A DNA stretch of 64,000 nucleotides from Streptomyces avermitilis MA-4680 = NBRC 14893. GTDB taxonomy: Bacteria > Actinomycetota > Actinomycetes > Streptomycetales > Streptomycetaceae. Position 1 is the stretch's first letter. The number at the start of each line of letters is the position of its first letter. Below the pieces are notes generated by a model, which saw only the letters and a list, made by a program, of their open reading frames with translations, searched no databases and was not told the origin of the DNA. A program made the translations under genes and the position numbers. Below are positions 1 to 8,633 of the stretch, in pieces. The DNA lies in assembly GCF_000009765.2 (NCBI RefSeq), contig NC_003155.5, positions 1,550,001-1,614,000 on the forward strand, in the 5' to 3' direction.

Positions 1-1430
1 TCGTCGTGGACACGGCCTGCTCCTCCTCGCTGGTGGCCGTGCACCAGGCCGTACAGAGCCTGCGCGCCGGAGAGAGTCCCCTGGCGCTGGCCGCCGGGGT
101 GAACATCACGCTCCGCCCGGACGAGGGCCTCGTGATGACGCAGGCCGACGCCATGGCTGCCGACGGCCGAAGCAAGTTCGGCGACGCGCACGCCGACGGG
201 CACGCCCCCAGTGACGCGGTGGCCGTCGTCGTACTGAAGCGCCTGGCGGACGCCCTGGCCGACGGCGACCGCATACGCGCCGTCATCCAGGGCAGCGCCG
301 TCGGCAACGACGGCCGTACCAGCGACACCGTCCTCAATCCGTCGCTGACCGGCCAGCTCGAGGTGCTGCGATGGGCGTACGAGGACGCGGGGGTGAACCC
401 CGCCGATGTCGACTACGTCGAGGCGCACGGCTCCGGATCGCCCGCCCTCGACCCGCTGGAACTGGGCGCCCTGGGCAGGGTGCTGGGCGAGGGCCGGCCC
501 GCCGACCGGCCGCTGCTCGTCGGCTCGGTCAAGACGAACATCGGGCACGCGGAGGCAGCAGGCGGACTGGCCGGACTGATCAAGACGGTGCTCTGCCTGG
601 AGCACGGCCAGATCCCGGCCAGCCTCCACCTCGACACCCCGAACCCCCAGGTCGCCTGGGACGAACTGCCGCTGGTGGTACCGGGCAAACTGCTCGACCT
701 CCCCGAGCTGGACCGGCCGGCCGTCGCCGGGGTCTGCGGGCAGGGCTCCTCGGCCCTCAACGCCCATGTGGTGATCCGGCAGGCCGACCCCGCCTGGTCC
801 GCGTCCGCGCCGCCGGGCCGGGCCAAGCCGTACGTCCTCGCGCTCTCCGCGCGCAGCGCCGCGGCCCTGGAGGCGCTGGCCCGGTCGTACGCCGACCATC
901 TGGGCCCGGACGGCGCGGGCACCGCGTACGCGCTGCGCGACATCTGCTTCAGCGCGGCCACCCGGCGTCAGCACCATGAGCACCGGCTGGCCGTCATCGG
1001 TTCGACGCACGCGGAGATCGCGGCGGCGCTCACCGGATCGCCGGGGCTGGGCGGCAGGCCGCTGTCGGCCGTCGCCGAGCGCTACCGCAGGGGCGAGGAC
1101 GTGGACTGGGGGAAGGTGTTCGGGCGCTCCGGCCGCTTCGTGCCGCTGCCCCACTACCCCTGGCAGACCAAGCGCTACTGGCCCGGCGAGGAGCACGCGC
1201 AGGACGGCGGCGATCTGGCGTCCTGGGTCCTGCGCGAGCACGCCCGCACCGGCTTCGACGACGGCTCCACGCTCACCGAGATCGGGATCGACTCCCTGGC
1301 GAAACTGCGGATCGTCGTCGAACTGACCAAGCGGTCCAGCCAGGACGTCGACCCGGAGGAGTTCGGCCGGCTGCGCACCGTCGGCGAACTCCGCCGGTGG
1401 ACGCGGTCCCTGGAGGCAGCGGCCCGATGA
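1..1430 (+). CDS. AT-less polyketide synthase fragment: ketosynthase, linkers and acyl carrier domain (5' partial)
   Basis: The reading frame is open from base 3, so the start lies outside the window. It enters at the ketosynthase active site (DTACSSSL, Cys codon 18-20) and continues through EAHGSGS and NIGHAEAAGG, which supply the two catalytic histidines of a condensing enzyme. The ketosynthase ends near base 785. The usual KS-AT linker follows (ALSARSAAALEAL, about 830-1045). Instead of a ~300-residue acyltransferase, only about ten residues separate it from a normal post-AT linker (VAERYRRGEDVDW to PHYPWQTKRYW, 1072-1180). The protein ends with a carrier domain holding the phosphopantetheine serine in EIGIDSLAKL (Ser codon 1293-1295). 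It probably extends a thioester-bound chain using an acyltransferase supplied in trans. Its stop overlaps the next start (ATGA), so the two are translationally coupled. Family call is firm; product unknown. Confidence 0.92.
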   Translation, partial: VVDTACSSSLVAVHQAVQSLRAGESPLALAAGVNITLRPDEGLVMTQADAMAADGRSKFGDAHADGHAPSDAVAVVVLKRLADALADGDRIRAVIQGSAVGNDGRTSDTVLNPSLTGQLEVLRWAYEDAGVNPADVDYVEAHGSGSPALDPLELGALGRVLGEGRPADRPLLVGSVKTNIGHAEAAGGLAGLIKTVLCLEHGQIPASLHLDTPNPQVAWDELPLVVPGKLLDLPELDRPAVAGVCGQGSSALNAHVVIRQADPAWSASAPPGRAKPYVLALSARSAAALEALARSYADHLGPDGAGTAYALRDICFSAATRRQHHEHRLAVIGSTHAEIAAALTGSPGLGGRPLSAVAERYRRGEDVDWGKVFGRSGRFVPLPHYPWQTKRYWPGEEHAQDGGDLASWVLREHARTGFDDGSTLTEIGIDSLAKLRIVVELTKRSSQDVDPEEFGRLRTVGELRRWTRSLEAAAR

Positions 1431-2974
1431 GCGATCCGCAGAACCTGTACGCCTGGTTCGCCCGCTCGGCGGCCGCGTACGGCGACGAGTGCACCGCGCT
1501 GGAGATCGGCGACGACCGGCTCTCCTACGGTGCGCTGCGTGACCTGGCGGAGCGGCTCGCCGGCCGTCTGGTCGCGGCGGCCGGCGGCACCCCGCCGCGC
1601 CGGGTCGGCCTGCTGGCGAGCCGTTCGGTGACCGCGTACGCCGGTTATCTCGCCGTGCTGCGGGCCGGTGCGACCGTCGTGCCGCTCAACCCCGAGCACC
1701 CGTCCGCGCGCACCCGCGACATCGTCGAAGCGGCGGGGCTCGAGCTGGTGCTGGCCGACGCCCCGGCGGCCGGCGCGGACCTCGGCGTGCCCGTCCTCGT
1801 GGCGGGCCCCGAGGAACTGGCGGCCCTCGCGGCCCTCGTGGACGAGCCGGTGCCCGAACTGCCGGACGCGCGGACCGGTCCTGACGACATCGCGTACATC
1901 ATCTTCACGTCCGGTTCGACCGGCGCGCCCAAGGGCGTACCGATCCTGCACCGCAACATCTGCGCCTATCTCGGTCAGGTTGCCCCGCGCTACGACATCG
2001 AGCCCGGCAGCCGCCTCTCCCAGTCCTTCGAGCTGACCTTCGACGGCTCCGTGCACGACCTGTTCGTCGCCTGGGCGGGCGGGGGAACGCTCGTGGTGCC
2101 GATGCGCAGCCAGCTGCTGTCACCGGTGAAGACGATCAACAGCCTGCGGCTGACGCACTGGTTCTCCGTGCCGTCGCTGATCTCCTTCGCCTCGCGCCTC
2201 GGCACGCTCGAGCCGGGCAGCCTGCCGACACTGCGGTGGAGCATCTTCGGCGGCGAGCCGCTGACCCTGGCGGCGGCCCGGGAGTGGCGGGCGGCCGCGC
2301 CGGACAGCCGCCTCGAAGTCCTCTACGGGCCGACGGAACTCACCATCTCGTGCACCGCGTACCGGTTCCCCGACGATCTTGCGGACTGGCCGAAGACGCC
2401 CAACGGCACGGCTCCGATCGGCACGTGCTACCCGTTCCTGGATCTGCTGCTGCTCGACGCGGACGACCGGCCGAGCGACAGCGGCGAACTGTACGTACGC
2501 GGCCCGCTGAGGTTCCCCGGCTATCTGGACCCGGCGAACAACGCGGGACGCTTCCTGACGTCCGCTCAGCACCCCGCCACCGAGGAACCACTGACCGACC
2601 GCCACTGGTACCGCACCGGAGACCGCGTCGCCATGCGGGACGGGCACCTGGTCCATCTCGGACGGACCGACCACCAGGTCAAGATCCGCGGCCACCGGAT
2701 CGAACTCGGCGAGATCGAGGCGATGCTGCGGCAGCAGCCCGGCGTCCGGGACGCGATCGTCCTCGCGGTGCCGGCCTCCGACGGCGAGCCGGAGCTGGAG
2801 GCCGCGGTCAGCGGCACCGGCTGCGTCCCCGACCGGCTCTACTCGGCACTGGGCGACCGGCTGCCGCCGTACATGCTGCCCCGCCGGATCGCCGTCCTCG
2901 ACCAGCTGCCGCTCAACCCCAACGGGAAGATCGACCGACGGGCCCTGCTCGCCGAACTGGGACGCTCCCGCTGA
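1427..2974 (+). CDS. Stand-alone adenylation-domain protein (amino-acid-activating type)
   Basis: A 515-residue ANL-superfamily adenylation protein that should activate a carboxylic acid, most likely an amino acid, as an acyl-AMP and load it onto a carrier protein. Visible core motifs are FTSGSTGAPKGVP near residue 160 (A3), FDGSVHDLF near 205 (A4, with the Asp that normally binds a substrate amino group), LYGPTELT near 300 (A5), YRTGD near 394 (A7) and NPNGKIDRR at the C-terminus with the catalytic Lys (A10). No carrier or condensation domain is attached, so it must work with a carrier in trans; the carrier domain of the upstream gene is the obvious partner. The start chosen is the ATG in the ATGA overlap with the upstream stop, not the GTG 30 bases earlier. 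Aligning by eye suggests specificity residues D-G-H-S-F-G-L-I-S; this is tentative and no substrate is claimed. Confidence 0.9.
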   Translation: MSDPQNLYAWFARSAAAYGDECTALEIGDDRLSYGALRDLAERLAGRLVAAAGGTPPRRVGLLASRSVTAYAGYLAVLRAGATVVPLNPEHPSARTRDIVEAAGLELVLADAPAAGADLGVPVLVAGPEELAALAALVDEPVPELPDARTGPDDIAYIIFTSGSTGAPKGVPILHRNICAYLGQVAPRYDIEPGSRLSQSFELTFDGSVHDLFVAWAGGGTLVVPMRSQLLSPVKTINSLRLTHWFSVPSLISFASRLGTLEPGSLPTLRWSIFGGEPLTLAAAREWRAAAPDSRLEVLYGPTELTISCTAYRFPDDLADWPKTPNGTAPIGTCYPFLDLLLLDADDRPSDSGELYVRGPLRFPGYLDPANNAGRFLTSAQHPATEEPLTDRHWYRTGDRVAMRDGHLVHLGRTDHQVKIRGHRIELGEIEAMLRQQPGVRDAIVLAVPASDGEPELEAAVSGTGCVPDRLYSALGDRLPPYMLPRRIAVLDQLPLNPNGKIDRRALLAELGRSR

Positions 2975-3039
2975 CCCACGGCGTCCTCGCCGAACCGCCC
3001 CGACACCCCACTCCCCGACGTCTGTTGTGAGGCACCCAC

Positions 3040-4224
3040 ATGTTCGACGCCATCGTGGTAGGCGCGCGCTGCGCCGGAGCGTCCACCGCCATGCTGCTCG
3101 CCCGCTCGGGGTACCGGGTACTCCTGCTGGACCGGTCGGCGGCCGGCTCCGACACCCTCTCCACCCATCTCGTCCACCAGCCGGGCGTCGCGGCTCTCGC
3201 CCGTTGGGGGCTCCTGGAGAACGTACGGGCCTCGGGGTGCCCGCCGCTGGACCGGGCGGTCTACGAGGTGGCCGACATCCACCTCGAAGGCTGCGCCAGG
3301 GGTGTGGAGGGGCAGCGTGCCTCGTACGCTCCCCGGCGCCATGTCCTGGACGCCATCCTGGTCGACGCGGCCGTCGCGGCGGGCGTCGAGTTCCGCGACC
3401 GCTGCCAGGTCACCGGCCTGCTGCGGGACGGCACCGGGCGCGTCGTCGGCGTGGAGGGCAGACACGGCGGCCGCTCCTTCACCGAGCGGGCCCGGCTGGT
3501 GATCGGCGCGGACGGCATGCGCTCCACCGTCGCCCGGCTGGTCGAGGCGCCGTACACCGTGACGGATCCACGGCTGACCTGCGCGTACTACACGTACTGG
3601 CCGGACGTGCCGGCCACCCTGGAACTGTACGAGCGCACCGGGAGCTGGGTGGCCGCCGTGGCCACCAACGACGCGGCGACCCTCGTTCTCGCCTACTTCC
3701 CGCAGGTCCGCTTCGAGGAGGTCCGCACCGACGCGCGCGGCGCCTATCTGGAGCAGATACGCACCACCGCGCCGGCCCTGCACGAGCGGCTGCGGGGCAA
3801 GGAGCCCGCCGAGCGGCTGCGCGGTACGGGTGACCAGCAGAACTTCTTCCGGCAGGCGACGGGACCCGGCTGGGTGCTTGTCGGCGACTCCGGACACCAC
3901 AAGGACTCCATCACCGCGCGCGGGATCAGCGACGCGTTCCTCCAGGTCGACACCCTCGTCCGGCACGTGGACGGTCCGCTCGGCGGCGACCCGGTCCGAC
4001 TCGACGCGGCGCTGGAGAAGTTCGCCGAGGAACGCGACAGCGCGCTCACCCCGGGTTACGAATCCACGCTGGCGGTCGCCCGGCTGGCGCCGCACGAGCA
4101 GCGCCTCTCCCTGCTGCGGGCCGTGCAGACGGATCCGGAACTCACCGCGATCTACTTCGACATGGTCGCCGGGATCGGCTCCGCGGGTGCCCTCTACACA
4201 CCCAAGCTGCTTGCCCTGCTCTGA
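3040..4224 (+). CDS. FAD-dependent oxidoreductase (geranylgeranyl-reductase/monooxygenase-like)
   Basis: A 394-residue flavoprotein of the GR2 superfamily. The N-terminal dinucleotide-binding loop is VVGARCAGAS (residues 6-15) followed by the acidic strand end LLLDR. The DTLSTH segment near residue 42 and the second FAD motif LVGDSGHHKDSITARGISDAF near residue 284 are typical of group-A-type FAD oxidoreductases. No tryptophan-rich WxWxIP halogenase motif is present. It lies 65 bases downstream of the adenylation gene on the same strand and probably belongs to the same biosynthetic operon, oxidising or reducing a carrier-bound or released intermediate; the substrate cannot be read from sequence. 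It is the last gene of the cluster visible here; a 246-base gap separates it from the conservon. Confidence 0.85.
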   Translation: MFDAIVVGARCAGASTAMLLARSGYRVLLLDRSAAGSDTLSTHLVHQPGVAALARWGLLENVRASGCPPLDRAVYEVADIHLEGCARGVEGQRASYAPRRHVLDAILVDAAVAAGVEFRDRCQVTGLLRDGTGRVVGVEGRHGGRSFTERARLVIGADGMRSTVARLVEAPYTVTDPRLTCAYYTYWPDVPATLELYERTGSWVAAVATNDAATLVLAYFPQVRFEEVRTDARGAYLEQIRTTAPALHERLRGKEPAERLRGTGDQQNFFRQATGPGWVLVGDSGHHKDSITARGISDAFLQVDTLVRHVDGPLGGDPVRLDAALEKFAEERDSALTPGYESTLAVARLAPHEQRLSLLRAVQTDPELTAIYFDMVAGIGSAGALYTPKLLALL

Positions 4225-4470
4225 CCCGTTTCGGGGCGAACGGCGACCCGGACACCCGCGGTGACCTGCCAGGACGGTAAGTCGCCAACTCCTGTCGAAT
4301 GGCTGGCAGTTGCCCTGGGCCGGTGCTGACGCTGCGCCATGATCCTGATACGGTTCCACCGATCGCCGACTCCGATGACAGAGAGTCAAGTCGCCTCGCC
4401 GGTGGCAAGATCGGCACTTTTTGCACCTTCCCTGACCGCCCCAGTGTTTCGCTGCCGTACGAGGAATCAG

Positions 4471-7221
4471 ATGCCAGGCACCCGCGACCGGCGGACGCGT
4501 CATCGGTCCGCCCCGCGCAGATCTCTCCGGTTCTCGTTCGTCCTGCCCTTCGTCGTGCCCGCGGTCTGTCTCACCGGACTCTGGGGATACACGGCGGCCG
4601 GACTCGTCGACGAGCAACTCCAACTGCACTCCGACGCGGATCGGGCCTCCTCCGTCGCCCGGCCGGCCCAGGACGTGCTGTCCCGGCTGCAGACCGAGCG
4701 CCGGCTGACCGCGGTCTGGCAGGCGAGCCGCACGAAGACCGCCCGTACGGAGCTGGACGGCGCCCGCGACGAGACCGACGCCGCCGTCGCCGCGTTCCGG
4801 CGCAGTTCCTCCTCCGCGCTGGACACCTCCTCGCTCCAGCGGCGGACCAGGCTGTTCGACGAGGCTCTCGACACCCTTTCCGGCCGCCGCGAGGCGATCG
4901 ACGGCCGCACCCTCAGTACGGGCGACACGTTCGAGTTGTACACCGACACCGTGTCCCGCGGTATCGGCGTCCTCACCGCGGCCGTACACAGCGACGACGG
5001 CCGGCTCGCGCGGGGCGGCAACGCGACGGTGTCCCTGGCCCACATCACGGAGATGCTCTCGCGCGAGGACGCGCTCATCTCCGGCGCGCTGCCGTCCCGT
5101 CGGATGACCGCCACGACCCGCGCCCAGTTCGGCCAGTATCTGGCGATCCAGCGCGAGTTCCGCGCGGGCCTGGACATCCACGACCTCCCTGCCGGTGCGG
5201 CCGCCACCTACACGCAGCTCACGGACAGCGCCAAGTGGACCACCCTGGGCACGGTCGAGAAGTCCGTGACCACCGGCCGGGGCACGGGGCTGCCCGGTCA
5301 GGCCTCGTCCTGGCCGACGGCCACCGAGCCCGTCGTCGGCGGCCTGCAGTCGCTGGGCGCGGACTCCGCGGACGGTCTGTCCGACCTGGCCGCCGACCAC
5401 GCCGACGACCTGCTGCTCGGCATGCTCCTGGGCACGGCCGCGACGCTGGCCGCCCTGGCCGGCGGTGCGGTACTGGCCCTGCGCGCCCGGCGCTCGACGC
5501 TCGGCCGGGTCTCCGAGCTCCAGGCGCACGTCGAGCAGCTGTCCGGCAGCTGGCTGCCCCAGCTTCTGGCCCGAATACAGAACGGCGAGCGGGTCGAGCC
5601 GGCCACGCTCGCCCCGCACGGAGAGCAGGCGACCGACGAGCTGGAGCGGCTGGCCGCGGCCATCGACCAGCTGGGCCGGGTGGCCGGGGACACCGCCGTA
5701 CGGCAGAGCCTGGGCCGCGAGGGCACGGAGAAGGTCTTCGCCCAGCTCATTCGCCGTACGCAGATCCTGATCCACCGGCTGATCTCGCTCCTTGACGACC
5801 TCGAGCGCAAGCACGAGGACTCGGACCTGCTCAAGGACATCTTCAAGGTCGACCATCTCGCGACCCGGGTGCGGCGGCACGCGGAGAACCTGGTGATTCT
5901 CAGCGGCTCCCCGCCCAGCCGCCGGCTGACCGCTCCCGTCTCGATCACCGACGTGATGCGCGGCGCGGTCGCGGAGACGGAGCAGTACACCAGGGTCAAG
6001 GTGAAGAACCTCCCCGCGGACCGGCGCCTCGCCCTGGCCGGCCGGGCCGTCGCGGACGTCACCCATCTGCTCGCCGAACTGATCGAGAACGGCACGAGCT
6101 TCTCGCCACCGGACACCCAGGTGTTCGTCAGCGCCACGAAGGTCGCCAAGGGCCTGGCCGTGCACGTCGAGGACCACGGCCTCGGCATGCCGCAGGACCT
6201 GCGCGACCACGCGAACGACCTGCTCGCCCACCCGCCGCGGCTGGACATGACGGCCCTGGGCGAGGACCCGCGGCTCGGGCACTTCGTGGTGGCCCGGCTG
6301 GCCGAACGGCACAAGATCAAGGTGGAGCTGCGCGAGTCCGTCTACGGCGGCACCCTCGTGATCGTGCTCCTGCCGGCCGCCCTGCTCGAAGAGGTGGCCT
6401 CGCCGGTTCTCGACCAGCTCAAGTCGGCCGCCGTCGCTGCCAACAGGGCAGTCGCGGCCGAGGCCTCCCGGGCGGTCGCGGGGACGGACGACTTCGCTGT
6501 CGTGGGCGCCGAGGGCATGCCGCTCGTGGGCTCGGCCATCGGATCGGCCGGCCACAGCCTCGACGCGGGCGTCACGATCGGCGGCGTCGACGCGCTCACG
6601 CACACGCGCCTTCCGGACCACAGCGGCTTCCCCGAGTACGGAGGTGCGGGCCTCTTGCCGGCCGCCTCGGACCACCCCGCCCCGGCTCCCGGACCCAACG
6701 CCTCCTGGGCACCGCCCCGGGAGCACCCCGCGCCCCAGGGCCACCGCACCGAGCCGGGCGGCCTCGGACCACAGGCCGGGCAGCCCGCACACCCCGGAGC
6801 ACATGCCGGACACCACGGATCGCGGGCCGGATTCACCGAGCCGCAGAGCGGTTTCACCGAGCCGCGGTCCGGGCCACCGTCCCGGCACGAACCCGGTGCC
6901 GGAAGCGGGGGTCCCGCCCCCGCCCGGGAGGAGGCGCCCGCACGCAGTGCGGCGCGCCCGCTGACCACCCCGCAGGTCCTGCCGCAACGGACCAGGGGAG
7001 CCAGCCTGGCGCAGCAACTGCGCAGGGAGGCGGAGCAGGCACAGGGCCGACCCGACGGTGAGGGAGACAAGGGCGTCATCTCCCCGGACGCGTCGGCCCG
7101 CGCGATGATCGCAATTCAGCAGGGGCTGAAGCGGGCCCGGATGTCCGAGACCGACGAGCCGACCGGTGCGGACGGCCGGCAGCAGACGGATCCGAGGGAC
7201 CCCGGTGCCCATCAACTGTGA
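4471..7221 (+). CDS. cvnA: Conservon sensor kinase-like ATPase CvnA (nitrate/nitrite-sensing domain)
   Basis: A 916-residue membrane sensor with an ATPase domain that heads a Streptomyces conservon, a membrane-associated complex resembling eukaryotic G-protein signalling. Order: short basic N-terminus, transmembrane helix (about 17-45), extracytoplasmic helical sensor (about 50-300, NIT-like), second transmembrane helix (about 311-340), helical linker, and an HATPase domain with the N box LLAELIENGTSFSPPD (about 532-547) and G box VEDHGLGMP (about 565). A long Pro/Gly/His-rich, probably disordered tail follows (about 710-880). The conserved His of a standard HisKA domain is not obvious, as in other CvnA proteins. 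The ATG at 4471 is chosen because GAGGAA lies just upstream and the first transmembrane segment then begins near the N-terminus; the frame is open 132 bases further upstream. The stop lies 14 bases before cvnB. Confidence 0.9.
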   Translation: MPGTRDRRTRHRSAPRRSLRFSFVLPFVVPAVCLTGLWGYTAAGLVDEQLQLHSDADRASSVARPAQDVLSRLQTERRLTAVWQASRTKTARTELDGARDETDAAVAAFRRSSSSALDTSSLQRRTRLFDEALDTLSGRREAIDGRTLSTGDTFELYTDTVSRGIGVLTAAVHSDDGRLARGGNATVSLAHITEMLSREDALISGALPSRRMTATTRAQFGQYLAIQREFRAGLDIHDLPAGAAATYTQLTDSAKWTTLGTVEKSVTTGRGTGLPGQASSWPTATEPVVGGLQSLGADSADGLSDLAADHADDLLLGMLLGTAATLAALAGGAVLALRARRSTLGRVSELQAHVEQLSGSWLPQLLARIQNGERVEPATLAPHGEQATDELERLAAAIDQLGRVAGDTAVRQSLGREGTEKVFAQLIRRTQILIHRLISLLDDLERKHEDSDLLKDIFKVDHLATRVRRHAENLVILSGSPPSRRLTAPVSITDVMRGAVAETEQYTRVKVKNLPADRRLALAGRAVADVTHLLAELIENGTSFSPPDTQVFVSATKVAKGLAVHVEDHGLGMPQDLRDHANDLLAHPPRLDMTALGEDPRLGHFVVARLAERHKIKVELRESVYGGTLVIVLLPAALLEEVASPVLDQLKSAAVAANRAVAAEASRAVAGTDDFAVVGAEGMPLVGSAIGSAGHSLDAGVTIGGVDALTHTRLPDHSGFPEYGGAGLLPAASDHPAPAPGPNASWAPPREHPAPQGHRTEPGGLGPQAGQPAHPGAHAGHHGSRAGFTEPQSGFTEPRSGPPSRHEPGAGSGGPAPAREEAPARSAARPLTTPQVLPQRTRGASLAQQLRREAEQAQGRPDGEGDKGVISPDASARAMIAIQQGLKRARMSETDEPTGADGRQQTDPRDPGAHQL

Positions 7222-7235
7222 GGAAACGTTACGTA

Positions 7236-7667
7236 ATGACTGAGCAGGTACAATCCGGTCCCCGGCTGGACTGGCTCCTCGACGGACTGGTGGACCGGAT
7301 ACCGGAGATCCGCTGTGCCATCGTGCTGTCCGGGGACGGCCTTCTCATCGGCAAGTCGAAGAACCTGCGCCGCGACGACGCCGAGCACCTGTCCGCGGTC
7401 GGTTCGGGCATGCACAGCCTCGCCCGGGGCGCCGCGCGCCACTTCCACGGCGGGGAGGTGCAGCAGACGGTCATCCAGATGGACCGGGCGTTCCTCTTCG
7501 TCACCGCCGCGGGCCGGGGTGCGCGGCTGGCCGCCATCGCCTCGGAGCAGGTGGACGTGGGGATGATGGCCTTCGAGATGGGCACGCTCGTCAAGCAGGT
7601 GGGCCAGTACCTGAGTGCCGCACCGCGCGTGGAGACCCCCTCCGCCGGACACATTCAGGATGCCTGA
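7236..7667 (+). CDS. cvnB: Roadblock/LC7-domain protein CvnB
   Basis: A 143-residue single-domain roadblock/LC7 protein (LDWLLDGLVDRIPEIR, then IVLSGDGLLIG, ending in an amphipathic helix). The family acts as GTPase-activating or scaffold partners for small Ras-like GTPases; in conservons it joins CvnA, CvnC and CvnD at the membrane. A GAGGAAA ribosome-binding site overlaps the cvnA stop, and the ATG at 7236 gives the standard MTEQVQ start. Its stop overlaps the cvnC start by several bases, consistent with coupled translation and fixed stoichiometry. Confidence 0.93.
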   Translation: MTEQVQSGPRLDWLLDGLVDRIPEIRCAIVLSGDGLLIGKSKNLRRDDAEHLSAVGSGMHSLARGAARHFHGGEVQQTVIQMDRAFLFVTAAGRGARLAAIASEQVDVGMMAFEMGTLVKQVGQYLSAAPRVETPSAGHIQDA

Positions 7668-8034
7668 ACCCCGATGGCTCGACGATGCGGAGGCCGGGCG
7701 TCACTTACGGCCGTACGCCATCACGGGCGGGCGCACCCGCCACAGTCAGCACACCTTCACATTGATCACGCTGGTTGTCGCGCGGTCCGCGCATGAGTTC
7801 GATCACGACCATCTGGAGCCGGAGTCGGTCCAGATCCTCGAACTCTGCCGGGATCGCGCGGTGGCGGTCGCCGAGATCGCCGCGCACCTGGACCTGCCGG
7901 TGAGCGTGGTGAAGATCCTCTGCGGAGATCTGCTCAACGCCTCCCTCGTCATCGTCCAGGCGCCGCCCGGGCAGGAGGACCAACCGAGCGTGGAACTCAT
8001 CGAAAGGGTGATGGATGGTATCCGTCAGCTCTGA
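7660..8034 (+). CDS. cvnC: DUF742 protein CvnC
   Basis: A 124-residue DUF742 protein, the third conservon component. It has the characteristic RPYAITGGRTR segment near residue 20, followed by a winged-helix-like fold (ILELCRDRAVAVAEIAAHL, then VSVVKILCGDLLNASLV). Its biochemical role is not established; it is thought to be an adaptor in the CvnABCD complex. The ATG at 7660 lies inside the end of cvnB. The reading frame is open further upstream, but the extra residues are Pro-rich and fall within cvnB, so they were left out. The stop overlaps the cvnD start. Confidence 0.92.
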   Translation: MPEPRWLDDAEAGRHLRPYAITGGRTRHSQHTFTLITLVVARSAHEFDHDHLEPESVQILELCRDRAVAVAEIAAHLDLPVSVVKILCGDLLNASLVIVQAPPGQEDQPSVELIERVMDGIRQL

Positions 8035-8614
8035 GCCCGTCATGCCGACGGCGCTCAAGATTCTGATCGCGGGCGGATTCGGCGTGGGCAAGACGACCAT
8101 GGTGGGCTCGGTCAGCGAGGTGCCCCCGCTGGAGACCGAGGAGCGGATGACCGCGGTGAGCCTCGGCGTCGACGATCTGTCCGGAGTCGAGGGCAAGAAG
8201 TCGACGACGGTCGCCATGGACTTCGGCCGGATCACCATCGCGCCGGAGCTGGTGCTGTACCTGTTCGGTACGCCCGGCCAGGACCGCTTCTGGTTCATGT
8301 GGGACGACCTGGCGACCGGTGCCCTCGCGGCCATCGTCCTCGCGGACACCCGTCGGCTGGACGCCTCGTTCGCGTCGATCGACTTCTTCGAGGCGCGTGA
8401 CATCCCGTTCGCCGTGGGGGTCAACTGCTTCGACGGCCGGCGGGACTGCTCGGCCGAGCAGGTGCGGACGGCGCTGGATCTGGATCCGTCGACGCCGGTG
8501 CTGCTGTGCGACGTACGCGACCGTGGTTCCAGCAAGTCGGTGCTGCTCGCCGTGTTGGAGGCGGCGCGTGCGCAGGCGGCCGCGCGTCTCGCTCCGCTGG
8601 GCGGCGGTCAATGA
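8015..8614 (+). CDS. cvnD: Conservon small GTP-binding protein CvnD
   Basis: A 199-residue Ras-like GTPase. The P-loop is GGFGVGKTT (residues 20-28), and YLFGTPGQDRFWFMW provides the switch II DxxGQ-equivalent (FGTPGQ). The conservon family keeps a variant base-recognition motif (VGVNCFDG here in place of NKxD). With CvnA, CvnB and CvnC it forms a membrane signalling module that in Streptomyces influences antibiotic production and morphological development. The ATG at 8015 overlaps cvnC; an internal ATG at 8042 is a possible alternative that would leave eleven residues before the P-loop. The gene ends at a hairpin shared with the convergent hydrolase. Confidence 0.93.
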   Translation: MVSVSSEPVMPTALKILIAGGFGVGKTTMVGSVSEVPPLETEERMTAVSLGVDDLSGVEGKKSTTVAMDFGRITIAPELVLYLFGTPGQDRFWFMWDDLATGALAAIVLADTRRLDASFASIDFFEARDIPFAVGVNCFDGRRDCSAEQVRTALDLDPSTPVLLCDVRDRGSSKSVLLAVLEAARAQAAARLAPLGGGQ

Positions 8615-8633
8615 GCCGGTTCCGCTCCCGGCT
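8610..8633. terminator. Bidirectional hairpin between cvnD and the hydrolase gene
   Basis: TGAGCCGG at 8610-8617 pairs perfectly with CCGGCTCA at 8626-8633 across an 8-base loop. It spans the cvnD stop and touches the stop of the convergent hydrolase. An 8-bp GC-rich stem between convergent stops is what a shared factor-independent terminator looks like in Streptomyces, where U-tracts are often absent. Confidence 0.6.

Noticed and set aside
3040..4224. Flavin-dependent halogenase
   Set aside because: The FAD motifs fit, but the WxWxIP halogenase motif is absent and the C-terminal GD motif is of the geranylgeranyl-reductase/monooxygenase type.
2839..7215. 1458-residue minus-strand open frame opposite the FAD oxidoreductase and cvnA
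   Set aside because: It is the antisense shadow of well-supported plus-strand genes, is Arg/Gly-rich with no recognisable domain, and arises from the high GC content.
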